DNA from: Leifsonia sp. AK011
Lineage (GTDB): Bacteria > Actinomycetota > Actinomycetes > Actinomycetales > Microbacteriaceae
Length of the DNA stretch: 64,000 nt
Reading direction: 5' to 3'
Assembly: GCF_013410945.1 (NCBI RefSeq)
Contig: NZ_JACCCH010000001.1
Coordinates: forward strand, 1,860,001-1,924,000
Shown piece after piece: positions 40,617-49,150 of the stretch (the stretch's first letter is position 1; each line of letters begins with the position of its first letter). The translations under genes were made by a program, and so were the position numbers. Under the pieces are notes generated by a model. The model was not told where the DNA came from. It searched no databases and worked only from the letters and a program-made list of their open reading frames with translations.

Positions 40617-41819
40617 CTACGGTGTGCCGGTGCCGCTCCCCGTGAGGCTGCGGTAGATGTCGATGGTTCGTTCGGCTATTGTCGTCCAGCTGAACTCGCG
40701 CTCCGCACGCGCTCTGCCTGCCGCGCCCATTCGTTGGGCCGCTTCGGGATCACTGACGACCTCGGTGAGTGCCGCGGCCAGGTCGGCGACGAACCGGTCG
40801 GGATCGCGCGGAGTGCCCGTGCCATCCTCGAGCTGGTCGATCGGCACGAGCCGACCGGTGACCCCATCATCGATGACCTCGGGGATGCCGCCCGTGGCGG
40901 TACCGACGACCGGAATTCCGCAGGCCATGGCCTCGAGGTTGACGATGCCGAGCGGTTCGTACACCGAGGGACACACGAACGTGGTCGCCTGTGAGAGCAC
41001 GGCGGAGAGCTCGGAGTGACTGAGGAGCTGTTCGATCCACACGACGCCGGTGCGCTCCTCCTGGAGAGCAGCGACACCGGCCTGGACCTCCGCCAGGATC
41101 TCGGGGGTGTCCGGGGCGCCAGCGCAGAGGATGAGCTGCACCTCCGGTGGCAGCAGGCGAGCCGCCTTGAGGAGGTACGGGAGGCCCTTCTGGCGGGTGA
41201 TCCGCCCCACGAAGACGATCGACGGTCGCTCGGGGTCGATACCGAACGAGCGAACGAGCTCTGGGTCATCGACTGGCTTCCAGTGCACCGGGTCGATGCC
41301 GTTGTGGATCACGACGACCTTCTCCTCGTCGAGTGACGGATAGGAGCGCAGGATGTCACGTCGCATCCCCGCACTCACGGCGATGACGGCGGCGGCGTTC
41401 TCGAACGCGTCCTTCTCGATCCAGCTCGACACCCGGTAGCCGCCGCCGAGCTGTTCCGCCTTCCACGGGCGCAGCGGCTCGAGGCTGTGGGCCGTGACGA
41501 CGTGTGGGATGCCGTGCAGCATGCTCGCCAGGTGACCGGCAGCATTGGCGTACCAGGTGTGCGAATGGACGAGGTCGGCGCCCGCGACATCCTGGGCGAT
41601 GGAGAGGTCGACGCCGAGAGTGGCGAGGGCGGGATTGGCTCCCACGAGGTTCTGCGGCACGAGGTAGGAGTGCACGTCGGGCTCGGAACGAGGCATCCCG
41701 AAACAGCGCACCTGCACGTCGAGCTGGCCCCTCAGCGCCCTGACGAGTTCCGCCACGTGGACTCCGGCACCCCCGTAGACCTCCGGTGGATACTCACGTG
41801 TGACGACATCGACTCGCAT
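40617..41819 (-). CDS. glgA: Glycogen synthase GlgA (actinobacterial type)
   Basis: A 400-residue GT4-type glycosyltransferase that begins with MRVDVVTREYPPEVYGGAG, the start of actinobacterial glycogen synthases, and contains VHSHTWYAN, FVGRITRQKGLPYLL and CPSVYEPLGIVNLEAMACG. In mycobacteria the homologue is GlgM, which makes maltose-1-phosphate from ADP-glucose and glucose-1-phosphate, feeding the GlgE path, so GlgM activity should be considered, especially with treS nearby. It is divergent from glgC, with 60 bases between, so both genes share a control region. Confidence 0.93.
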   Translation of the reverse strand: MRVDVVTREYPPEVYGGAGVHVAELVRALRGQLDVQVRCFGMPRSEPDVHSYLVPQNLVGANPALATLGVDLSIAQDVAGADLVHSHTWYANAAGHLASMLHGIPHVVTAHSLEPLRPWKAEQLGGGYRVSSWIEKDAFENAAAVIAVSAGMRRDILRSYPSLDEEKVVVIHNGIDPVHWKPVDDPELVRSFGIDPERPSIVFVGRITRQKGLPYLLKAARLLPPEVQLILCAGAPDTPEILAEVQAGVAALQEERTGVVWIEQLLSHSELSAVLSQATTFVCPSVYEPLGIVNLEAMACGIPVVGTATGGIPEVIDDGVTGRLVPIDQLEDGTGTPRDPDRFVADLAAALTEVVSDPEAAQRMGAAGRARAEREFSWTTIAERTIDIYRSLTGSGTGTP

Positions 41820-41879
41820 ATCTTGACGCTACCCCACGTCGCTATCGTCGTGACCTCGTCCGTGACCTAGTCTTGTGCC

Positions 41880-43118
41880 ATGGTCGCCCCAAAGATATTC
41901 GGCATCGTTCTCGCCGGTGGTGAAGGAAAGCGGCTGATGCCGTTGACAGGAGATCGGGCCAAGCCCGCCGTTCCGTTCGGTGGGGGCTACCGCCTCATCG
42001 ATTTCGCCCTCTCCAACCTCATCAACTCTGGGCTGCGCCAGATCGTCGTGCTCACGCAGTACAAGTCGCACAGCCTCGACCGCCACGTCTCCCAGACCTG
42101 GCGACTCTCCGGGCTGCTGAACGCCTACGTGGCATCCGTGCCTGCACAGCAGAGACTCGGCAAGCGCTGGTTCAGTGGCTCCGCGGATGCCATCCTCCAG
42201 AGCCTCAACCTGCTCAGGGACGAGAAGCCTGACATCGTCGTTGTGGTCGGTGCCGACCACGTGTACCGCATGGACTTCAGCCAGATGATCGATGCACACA
42301 TCGAGTCGGGACTGGGACTCACCGTTGCGGCGATCCGCCAGCCGATCGCGCTGGCGAACCAGTTCGGCGTGATCGAGGTGGAGGCCTCCGACCAGACGCG
42401 CATCGCGGCCTTCCACGAGAAGCCGGAGAAGCCGATCGGTCTTCTCGACTCCCCTGACGAAGTGCTGGCCTCGATGGGCAACTACGTCTTCGACGCTGAC
42501 GTCCTCATCGACGCCGTCATCCGCGATGGTGAGCGGAGCGACTCCAACCACGACATGGGTGGCGACATCGTGCCCGACTTCGTCTCGCGCGGACTCGCCG
42601 GGGTCTACGACCTCAACCGCAACCACGTGCCCGGCGCCACAGACCGCGACCGCTTCTACTGGCGCGATGTGGGAACCATCGAGTCGTTCTTCGACGCCCA
42701 CCAGGACCTCATCTCGGCGCTGCCCGTCTTCAACCTCTACAACCGCGAGTGGCCGATCTTCAGCCAGCAGCTCAACTCGCCGCCCGCGAAGTTCGTCCGG
42801 GATGCCCGCGGTGACCTCGGCACGATGATCGACTCGATCATCTCCCTCGGGTCGGTGCTCTCCGGTGCGCACATCGAGCGGAGCGTGCTCGGTCCGTGGG
42901 TGACCGTGGAGTCGGGCGCGCTCGTCGCTGACTCCGTGGTGTTCGAGCGCGTGAAGATCATGCCCAATGCGGTAGTCCGCAAGGCCATCCTCGACAAGGA
43001 CGTCGTGGTGGAGGCCGGAGCGTCGGTCGGGGTCGACCATGACGCCGACCGTGCACGCGGCTTCACCGTGACCGAGACGGGGATCACCGTCGTCGGCAAG
43101 GGCGTCGTCGTCTCCTAA
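41880..43118 (+). CDS. glgC: Glucose-1-phosphate adenylyltransferase GlgC
   Basis: A 412-residue nucleotidyltransferase making ADP-glucose from ATP and glucose-1-phosphate. Signature [20 protein letters not shown] is at 12-31, [11 protein letters not shown] near 125, and [13 protein letters not shown] follows. The C-terminal quarter is a left-handed beta helix ([16 protein letters not shown]). It supplies the donor for the divergent glgA product. A 60-base region carries both promoters. Confidence 0.96.
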   Translation: MVAPKIFGIVLAGGEGKRLMPLTGDRAKPAVPFGGGYRLIDFALSNLINSGLRQIVVLTQYKSHSLDRHVSQTWRLSGLLNAYVASVPAQQRLGKRWFSGSADAILQSLNLLRDEKPDIVVVVGADHVYRMDFSQMIDAHIESGLGLTVAAIRQPIALANQFGVIEVEASDQTRIAAFHEKPEKPIGLLDSPDEVLASMGNYVFDADVLIDAVIRDGERSDSNHDMGGDIVPDFVSRGLAGVYDLNRNHVPGATDRDRFYWRDVGTIESFFDAHQDLISALPVFNLYNREWPIFSQQLNSPPAKFVRDARGDLGTMIDSIISLGSVLSGAHIERSVLGPWVTVESGALVADSVVFERVKIMPNAVVRKAILDKDVVVEAGASVGVDHDADRARGFTVTETGITVVGKGVVVS

Positions 43119-43150
43119 TCCGTCCGTACTCCACCCGAAGGCGTTCCACC

Positions 43151-43789
43151 ATGCCCCGATTCCTCGTCGTGCTCGACGTCGACTCCACGCTCATCGAGAA
43201 CGAGGTCATCGAGCTCCTGGCCGCGGAGGCCGGCTCGTTGTCTGAGGTGGAGGACATCACCTTCAAGGCGATGAACGGGGAACTCGACTTCGAGGAGAGT
43301 CTCCGCGCGCGCGTCCACACTCTCGCTGGGCTGAAGGAGTCGGTGTTCGCCGAGGTCGGCACCCACGTCACCGTCACTCGCGGGGTTCCAGAGCTCATCG
43401 ATGGGGTGCGGGGCGCCGGGGGTCGAGTCGGAGTCGTCTCCGGCGGATTCCACGAGATACTCGATCCGATCGCCGATGAGCTCGGGCTCGACTATTGGAG
43501 GGCGAACCGCCTGCAGGTCGTCGATGGCGTCCTCACCGGCGGGTTGACGGGGCCCATCATTGACGCCGAGGCGAAAGCCACCACTCTTCGCGAGTGGGCG
43601 GCCGAGTCATCCATCCCCCTGTCCAACACCGTGGCGGTCGGCGATGGTGCCAACGACCTCACGATGATGGCCATCGCGGGTCTCGCGATCGGCTTCGACG
43701 CCAAGGCACCGGTGCGTGATCTTGCTGGTGTGCTGATCGATGACCGGGACCTGAGCCAGGTGCTGCCGCTCCTGGGGCTGCGCGGCTGA
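43151..43789 (+). CDS. serB: Phosphoserine phosphatase SerB
   Basis: A 212-residue HAD-family enzyme. VVLDVDSTLIENEVIELLA at residues 6-24 contains the nucleophile Asp9 and Asp11, VVSGGFHEI carries the second motif, and VGDGANDLTMM the last. This layout is that of SerB, which makes serine from phosphoserine. It has no ACT domain, as common in short forms. It follows glgC after 32 bases but has no functional tie to it. Confidence 0.93.
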   Translation: MPRFLVVLDVDSTLIENEVIELLAAEAGSLSEVEDITFKAMNGELDFEESLRARVHTLAGLKESVFAEVGTHVTVTRGVPELIDGVRGAGGRVGVVSGGFHEILDPIADELGLDYWRANRLQVVDGVLTGGLTGPIIDAEAKATTLREWAAESSIPLSNTVAVGDGANDLTMMAIAGLAIGFDAKAPVRDLAGVLIDDRDLSQVLPLLGLRG

Positions 43790-43807
43790 CTCCCCCGGGC
43801 TGAGTGC

Positions 43808-44518
43808 CTAGTGACCCATCCCGAGGCCGCCGTCGACCGGGATGACGGCACCGGAGATGTAGCCCGCGTCGTCGCTCGCGAGCCACGTGATGACCCTGGC
43901 GACCTCCGTCGGACTGGCGAAGCGCTTCGCGGGGATCTGCGCGAGGTAGGCCTCCTGTTGCTCCGCAGGGAGTTCGGCGGTCATATCGGTCTCGATGAAC
44001 CCCGGGGCAACGACGTTCGCCGTGATCCCGCGAGACCCGAGCTCTCGCGTCAGTGAACGGGCGATTCCGATGAGCCCGCTCTTGGAGGCCGCGTAGTTGA
44101 TCTGCCCAGCGGAGCCGAGGAGGCCCACGACACTCGAGACGAGGATGACACGGCCGAACCGCGCCTTCAGCATGCCCTTCGACGCCCGCTTGACCACGCG
44201 GAACGATCCGGTGAGGTTGGTGTCGATCACCTCGGTGAAGTCCTCGTCGCTCATCCGGAGGAGAAGCGTGTCACGGGTGATTCCGGCGTTGGCGACCACG
44301 ACCTCCACGGGCCCCAGGGCGTTCTCGACCTCGGTGAAGGCAGCGTCGATGCTAGCGGCATCCGTCACGTCGGCGATGACCGTGAGAGTGCCCTCCGGGC
44401 CCTGGCCGGACCGGGCGGTGACGGCTACTCGGTGGCCCTGGGCGACGAACTCCTCGGCGATGGCCCGCCCGATCCCTCTGTTGCCGCCGGTGATAAGAAC
44501 AGTTCTGGGCTCAGTCAT
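43808..44518 (-). CDS. fabG: 3-oxoacyl-ACP reductase FabG-like SDR
   Basis: A 236-residue short-chain dehydrogenase/reductase. TGGNRGIGRAIAEEF near residue 10 binds NADP; catalytic Ser-Tyr-Lys are in LVSSVVGLLG and QINYAASKSGLIG; the C-terminus ISGAVIPVDGGLGMGH is the FabG ending. It should reduce beta-ketoacyl-ACP in fatty-acid synthesis. It resembles the FabG1/MabA group of actinobacteria, though without fabI (inhA) adjacent here. The ATG at 44518 was chosen over a frame extension to 44569. Confidence 0.9.
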   Translation of the reverse strand: MTEPRTVLITGGNRGIGRAIAEEFVAQGHRVAVTARSGQGPEGTLTVIADVTDAASIDAAFTEVENALGPVEVVVANAGITRDTLLLRMSDEDFTEVIDTNLTGSFRVVKRASKGMLKARFGRVILVSSVVGLLGSAGQINYAASKSGLIGIARSLTRELGSRGITANVVAPGFIETDMTAELPAEQQEAYLAQIPAKRFASPTEVARVITWLASDDAGYISGAVIPVDGGLGMGH

Positions 44519-44598
44519 GCGCACCAGCCTATTAGTCAGGCGAGGCGACGTAGGCTTGTGCCAGCGCACACAGTCGCTGGGTCAGAGGAAGGCACGTC

Positions 44599-44871
44599 AT
44601 GGAGGAGCTTCAGTCCATCACGAGCCTTCCCGAGTCGCCGGAGGAGGAACGCAATCGGCGCTTCCTGAACTACTCCATCGCGATGGGGATCCGGTTCGTG
44701 TGCGTCATCCTGTGCTTCTTCGTGCACGGATGGTGGCTGGTCCTGCCTGTCATCGGCGCAGTGGTTCTGCCCTACGTCGCCGTCGTTGTGGCGAATGCTC
44801 GAATGGCCGGACCGGGCGCCTCGGTCGAGCGTCCCGGGCAGATTCTCCCCTACCGGGAGCCGGGCGCGTAG
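44599..44871 (+). CDS. DUF3099 membrane protein
   Basis: A 90-residue protein. QSITSLPESPEEERNRRF is followed by two hydrophobic helices with GIRFVCVILCFFVHGWWLVL and IGAVVLPYVAVVVANA, the DUF3099 pattern of actinobacteria. Function unknown. It is often near fabG/moeB-type genes. SD GGAAGG and ATG at 44599. Confidence 0.88.
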   Translation: MEELQSITSLPESPEEERNRRFLNYSIAMGIRFVCVILCFFVHGWWLVLPVIGAVVLPYVAVVVANARMAGPGASVERPGQILPYREPGA

Positions 44872-44876
44872 TACGG

Positions 44877-45113
44877 ATGATCGATTCGCTGGAGACCACG
44901 CGTTGCTCGCGTGCGGGATGTCGTTCCGACGCGCTGTGGACGGTGGCGTGGCGTAATCCGCGTATCCACTCGGCCGACCGCGTGAAGACCTGGCTCGCCT
45001 GTGACGAGCACCGCGAGTACCTGCGCGACTACCTCGCGACACGAGGGTTCCCCGTCACGGTGGTGCCGTTGGGCGAAATCGTTGATCGAGTTCCCGACGG
45101 GGCCGGCCAGTGA
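44877..45113 (+). CDS. Small Cys/His-containing protein of unknown function
   Basis: A 78-residue protein with two candidate metal-ligand groups, CSRAGC near residues 10-15 and WLACDEHREYL near 40-50. It appears in actinobacterial genomes in the same position before SURF1-type genes and is sometimes labelled acetone carboxylase, a name I would not trust. The pattern suggests a zinc-ribbon-like fold. ATG at 44877, five bases after the DUF3099 stop; its stop overlaps SURF1 as GTGA. Confidence 0.75.
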   Translation: MIDSLETTRCSRAGCRSDALWTVAWRNPRIHSADRVKTWLACDEHREYLRDYLATRGFPVTVVPLGEIVDRVPDGAGQ

Positions 45114-45952
45114 GCACGGGGTGGCGGTTCGCACTGTCCCGACGCTGGCTCGGATACCTCGCGCTCGTCGTGATCTTCGCTGTCGCCTGCGTATTCCTTT
45201 CGATGTGGCAACTCGCGCGGCGGGACGAGGCACGTGCCGCCATCGAGGTCGTCGAGCGCAACTGGGACGCACAGCCGGTGTCGATCGATCGCGCCCTTCC
45301 CGAGTTGGATGAGTTCGATGCCACGGAGCAGTGGCTGCCTGTGACCGTGTCGGGCACCTACCTCACCGACGAGCAACTGCTGGTTCGCGGGCGTCCGATG
45401 AACGGCGCTGCGGGATTCGCCGTTCTCGTACCCTTCCTCCTCGATGACGGCAGCGTCTTCGTGGTGGACCGTGGCTGGGTACCCACTGGCAACGAACAAG
45501 ACGCTCCCGATGCCGTTCCCGCGCCGCCCGAGGGTCGGGTAACGGTCACGGCACGGCTCAAGCCCAGCGAACCCGTGCTCGCCGGCCGCTCGGCGCCGGA
45601 GGGTCAACTCGCCACGATCAATCTGGGCCAAGTGGAGCAGCTTGTCGATCGACCCACCTACACAGGTGCCTATGGAGTTCTCGCGCAGGAGGATCCGCTT
45701 CCCGCCGAGACGAGGCCAGCGGCCACCGTACGACCCGAACCGGATGAGGGGCCGCACCTCTCGTACGCCTTCCAGTGGCTCGTCTTCGGCGTCATGGCCT
45801 TCATCGCGCTTGCATGGGCCGTGCGGCAGGAGTACAGGGCTCGCAACGAGGATGACCCGGACGAAATGGCGCGGGCGGAGAAGCGCCGCGCGAAGGCGGC
45901 CAAACGATCTCCGAGCGATGCGGACGTCGAGGACGCACTCCTCGATCGCTGA
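45110..45952 (+). CDS. SURF1-family cytochrome oxidase biogenesis protein
   Basis: A 280-residue membrane protein with two transmembrane helices: residues 12-33 (LGYLALVVIFAVACVFLSMW) and about 230-250 (FQWLVFGVMAFIALAWAVRQ). Between them lies the SURF1 domain with VSGTYLTDEQLLVRGRPM and VFVVDRGWVPTG. SURF1 assists heme A insertion into the cytochrome oxidase subunit I. The tail is charged and ends in EDALLDR. Related functions ctaA and ctaB lie 6 kb downstream. Confidence 0.93.
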   Translation: MSTGWRFALSRRWLGYLALVVIFAVACVFLSMWQLARRDEARAAIEVVERNWDAQPVSIDRALPELDEFDATEQWLPVTVSGTYLTDEQLLVRGRPMNGAAGFAVLVPFLLDDGSVFVVDRGWVPTGNEQDAPDAVPAPPEGRVTVTARLKPSEPVLAGRSAPEGQLATINLGQVEQLVDRPTYTGAYGVLAQEDPLPAETRPAATVRPEPDEGPHLSYAFQWLVFGVMAFIALAWAVRQEYRARNEDDPDEMARAEKRRAKAAKRSPSDADVEDALLDR

Positions 45953-45967
45953 GCGAGGGTGACCCGA

Positions 45968-47566
45968 TCACGCCAGGCTGATCAGGTCCGCGTAGTCCTT
46001 GTTCCAGTGGTCCTCGACGCCGTCGGGCAGGATCAGCACACGCTCGGGGTTGAGCGCCTCCACAGCGCCCTCGTCGTGGCTCACCAGTACGACCGCTCCC
46101 GTGTAGCTCGCGAGAGCGCCGAGGATCTCCTCGCGGCTCGCGGGGTCGAGGTTGTTGGTCGGCTCGTCCAGCAGGAGCACGTTCGCTCCGCTGACCACGA
46201 TCATGGCGAGGGCGAGGCGGGTCTTCTCGCCACCGCTCAGAACTCCCGCGGGCTTGGAGGTGTCATCCCCCGTGAACAGGAACGAGCCGAGCACCCGGCG
46301 GGCCTCCGTCTCGGTGATGTTCGGGCTCGCCGAGACCATGTTCTCGAGCACGGAACGCTTGACGTCGATCGTCTCGTGCTCCTGGGCGTAGTAGCCGATC
46401 CGCAGGCCGTGGCCACCTTCGATGGAGCCCGTGTCTGGCTTGTCGACGCCGGCGAGAATACGCAGGAGCGTGGTCTTGCCCGCGCCGTTCAGGCCGAGCA
46501 CGACGACCTTGGACCCGCGGTCGATCGCGAGGTCAACCGCGGTGAAGATCTCGAGTGAGCCGTAGCTACGCGAGAGGTTGTGTCCCATGAGCGGGGTGCG
46601 TCCGCACGCGACCGGGTCGGGGAAGCGCAGCTTCGCCACGCGGTCCACGGCGCGAACCTCGTCGAGTCCGGAGAGCATCTTCTCGGCGCGAGCAACCATC
46701 TGGTGCGCGGCGGCGGCCTTTGAGGCCTTTGCGCCGAAGCGGGCAGCCTGGAGCTGCAGCTGCGTCGCCTTCTTCTCGACGTTGACGCGTTCCTTCTTGC
46801 GGCGCTCCTCGTCGGCCTCGCGCTGCCTCAGGTAGTGCTTCCAGCCCATGTTGTAGATGTCGATGCACTGGCGATTGGCATCGAGGTAGAAGACCTTGTT
46901 GACGGTCTCCCCCACAAGTTCGACATCGTGGGAGATCACGATGAACCCGCCCTGGTACGTCTTCAGGAACTCCCGCAGCCACACGACCGAGTCTGCATCG
47001 AGGTGGTTGGTGGGCTCGTCGAGGATCATGACCTCGGCATCGGAAAAGAGGATGCGAGCGAGCTCGATGCGTCGTCGCTGTCCGCCGGAGAGCGTCTTGA
47101 GGGGCTGATCGAGGATTCGGTCGGGAAGGCTCAGGTTGCTGGCGATGGATGCCGCCTCGGCCTCGGCCGCGTAACCGCCGAGTGCCTCGAACCGGTCCGT
47201 GAGCCGCTCGTACCTCTTCATCGCGGCAGCACTCTTCGCCGGATCGTCGTCGGCCATGCCCATCGACGCCTCCTGCATACCCTGGACCAGGTCACCCAGG
47301 CCTCGGGCGTTCAGGATGCGAGTGCGCGCGAGTTCCTCGGGGTCTCCCGATCGCGGGTCTTGAGGAAGATACCCGACAGCGCCGCTACTCGTGACCGATC
47401 CGGCAGTGGCCGGGAGTTCCCCCGCGAGTACCTTGGTCAGCGTCGTCTTGCCGGCGCCATTGCGCCCGACGAGACCGATCTTGTCGCCCTGGGTCACACG
47501 GAAGCTCACGTTCTCCATGAGGAGGCGTGCGCCAACGCGCAACTCTAGGTCCTGTACAGAAAGCAC
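45968..47566 (-). CDS. ABC-F family ATPase
   Basis: A 532-residue soluble protein with two ABC domains: first Walker A GRNGAGKTTLTK and signature LSGGQRRRIE, second LNGAGKTTLLR and LSGGEKTRLA. Walker B motifs ILDEPTNHLD and LLDEPTNNLD are standard. Between them is the basic ABC-F linker, about residues 235-315, rich in Lys and Arg (DEERRKKERVNVEKKATQLQ). Such proteins act on ribosomes, as translation regulators or antibiotic-resistance factors; which is undetermined. It follows the suf operon, after its palindromic terminator. Confidence 0.92.
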   Translation of the reverse strand: MLSVQDLELRVGARLLMENVSFRVTQGDKIGLVGRNGAGKTTLTKVLAGELPATAGSVTSSGAVGYLPQDPRSGDPEELARTRILNARGLGDLVQGMQEASMGMADDDPAKSAAAMKRYERLTDRFEALGGYAAEAEAASIASNLSLPDRILDQPLKTLSGGQRRRIELARILFSDAEVMILDEPTNHLDADSVVWLREFLKTYQGGFIVISHDVELVGETVNKVFYLDANRQCIDIYNMGWKHYLRQREADEERRKKERVNVEKKATQLQLQAARFGAKASKAAAAHQMVARAEKMLSGLDEVRAVDRVAKLRFPDPVACGRTPLMGHNLSRSYGSLEIFTAVDLAIDRGSKVVVLGLNGAGKTTLLRILAGVDKPDTGSIEGGHGLRIGYYAQEHETIDVKRSVLENMVSASPNITETEARRVLGSFLFTGDDTSKPAGVLSGGEKTRLALAMIVVSGANVLLLDEPTNNLDPASREEILGALASYTGAVVLVSHDEGAVEALNPERVLILPDGVEDHWNKDYADLISLA

Positions 47567-47650
47567 AGCGGAGATCCAGTTCTCTGGGCGCGTTCGTAGG
47601 ACGCGAAAAACGGGGGGTCAGCCACACAGTCTACGGTGGGACGCGGGGCA

Positions 47651-47675
47651 CACCGTCCGGATGATCCGGACGGTG
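47651..47675. terminator. Perfect palindrome after the suf operon
   Basis: CACCGTCCGGAT-G-ATCCGGACGGTG: 12-base arms with one central base, 8 bases beyond the sufT stop on the minus strand. A 1-base loop cannot fold fully in RNA, so the innermost pairs would open. Termination after suf is inferred from position; it could equally be a protein site upstream of the ABC-F gene. Confidence 0.6.
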
Positions 47676-47683
47676 GAGGAACG

Positions 47684-48013
47684 CTAGATCGAGAAGCCGA
47701 GGGCGCGCATCATCTCGCGACCGTCGTCGGTGATCTTGTCCGGCCCCCACGGCGGCATCCAGACCCAGTTGATGCGGAATGCGTCGACGATGCCGTCCAG
47801 CGACTGCGCGGTCTGCTCCTCGATGACGTCCGTGAGGGGGCATCCAGCCGACGTGAGCGTCATGCTGATGATGAGCGCATCGTTCTCGTCATCCCAGCTG
47901 AGGTCGTAGATGAGTCCCAGGTCGACGATGTTGACGCCGAGCTCGGGGTCAACGACGTCCTTCAGCGCCTCTTCGACCTGGTCGAAGAGGGCCGGTGCGA
48001 GTGCGGTTGCCAT
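47684..48013 (-). CDS. sufT: Fe-S assembly factor SufT/DUF59 family
   Basis: A 109-residue DUF59/MIP18-family protein. VVDPELGVNIVDLGLIYDL and MTLTSAGCPLTDVIEEQ, with the conserved Cys, are the family core. It assists Fe-S cluster maturation. It is last gene of the suf operon (sufB-sufD-Rieske-sufC-sufT), four bases after sufC. Confidence 0.95.
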   Translation of the reverse strand: MATALAPALFDQVEEALKDVVDPELGVNIVDLGLIYDLSWDDENDALIISMTLTSAGCPLTDVIEEQTAQSLDGIVDAFRINWVWMPPWGPDKITDDGREMMRALGFSI

Positions 48014-48017
48014 GGAC

Positions 48018-48782
48018 CTACGCTACGCCCGTGCCCTGGAGAAAGCGATCGTAGCCTTCCTCCTCGAGACGCTCGGCGAGCTCCGGGCCACCCTCTTCAG
48101 CGACGCGTCCGTCGACGAAGACGTGCACGAAGTCGGGCTTGATGTAGCGGAGGATGCGTGTGTAGTGCGTAATGAGCAGGACACCGAGGTCATTGGCCTC
48201 GTGTGCACGGTTCACGCCCTCTGACACGATCTTGAGAGCGTCGACGTCGAGACCGGAGTCCGTCTCGTCAAGCACGGCGAACTTCGGCTTGAGCAGCTCG
48301 AGCTGGAGGATCTCGTGGCGCTTCTTCTCTCCACCCGAGAAGCCCTCGTTGACGTTCCGCTCACCGAAGGACTTGTCCATTCGGAGGGACTCCATCGCCT
48401 GGTTTACCTCTTTGACCCAGGTGCGGATCGCGGGAGCTTCGCCGTCAAGGGCGGTCTTCGCGGTGCGCAGGAAGTCGGTCATGCGCACGCCCGGGATCTC
48501 CACGGGGTACTGCATGGCAAGGAAGATACCTGCACGGGCACGCTCGTCGACACTCATCTCCAGCACCTCCGCACCGTCGAGGAGCACGGAGCCGCTCTCC
48601 ACGGTGTACTTCGGGTGTCCCGCGATCGAGTAGGCGAGGGTCGACTTGCCGGAGCCGTTGGGCCCCATGATCGCGTGGATCTCCCCCTGTCGGAGGGTCA
48701 GGTCGACGCCCTTGAGGATCTGGCGCGTGCCCTGATCGGTCTCGACGCTGACGTGGAGGTCTTTGATTTCCAGTACTGACAT
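48018..48782 (-). CDS. sufC: Fe-S assembly ATPase SufC
   Basis: A 254-residue ABC ATPase of the SufBCD scaffold. Walker A MGPNGSGKST is near residue 38, signature FSGGEKKRHE, and Walker B AVLDETDSGLD, whose ETDSGLD form marks SufC. It drives the conformational change in SufBCD needed to build clusters. The start ATG at 48782 matches MSVLEIKDLHVSVE; the frame extends upstream only as antisense reading. Confidence 0.97.
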   Translation of the reverse strand: MSVLEIKDLHVSVETDQGTRQILKGVDLTLRQGEIHAIMGPNGSGKSTLAYSIAGHPKYTVESGSVLLDGAEVLEMSVDERARAGIFLAMQYPVEIPGVRMTDFLRTAKTALDGEAPAIRTWVKEVNQAMESLRMDKSFGERNVNEGFSGGEKKRHEILQLELLKPKFAVLDETDSGLDVDALKIVSEGVNRAHEANDLGVLLITHYTRILRYIKPDFVHVFVDGRVAEEGGPELAERLEEEGYDRFLQGTGVA

Positions 48783-48820
48783 GTCTTTTCGTTTCTGTGG
48801 GTCTGTGGTCTGGCCGGGGC

Positions 48821-49150
48821 TCAGACGGACACGATCTCGTGCGGGTCGATGGAGACGACGCCATCGGCGTCGACGTTCACCACGAACACCGGCACGGGCT
48901 CGTAGGCGGGAAGGTTGGATGGCTTGCCGGTCTTGAGCGAGAACGCCGAGCCGTGCGCCCAGCACTCGATCGAGTCGTCCTCGACGAAGCCCTCGGAGAG
49001 CGAGATGTCCCCGTGCGTGCACGTGTCGCCGATGGCGTGGATGTCACCGGCAGAGTCCTTGACGATCACGATTGCCGTGCCGTCGAGCACGACCTTGAAC
49101 GGCTTGTTGACCTCGAGCTCTGCCGTCGTGCACACGCGTTCCGCGGTCAT
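48821..49150 (-). CDS. Rieske-type [2Fe-2S] ferredoxin in the suf operon
   Basis: A 109-residue protein with a full Rieske motif pair: CTHGD and CWAHGS supply the two Cys and two His ligands. It has no signal or membrane segment, so it acts in the cytoplasm, perhaps as an electron donor for SufBCD or another enzyme. Rieske proteins are typical in actinobacterial suf operons. ATG overlaps the sufD stop. Confidence 0.93.
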   Translation of the reverse strand: MTAERVCTTAELEVNKPFKVVLDGTAIVIVKDSAGDIHAIGDTCTHGDISLSEGFVEDDSIECWAHGSAFSLKTGKPSNLPAYEPVPVFVVNVDADGVVSIDPHEIVSV

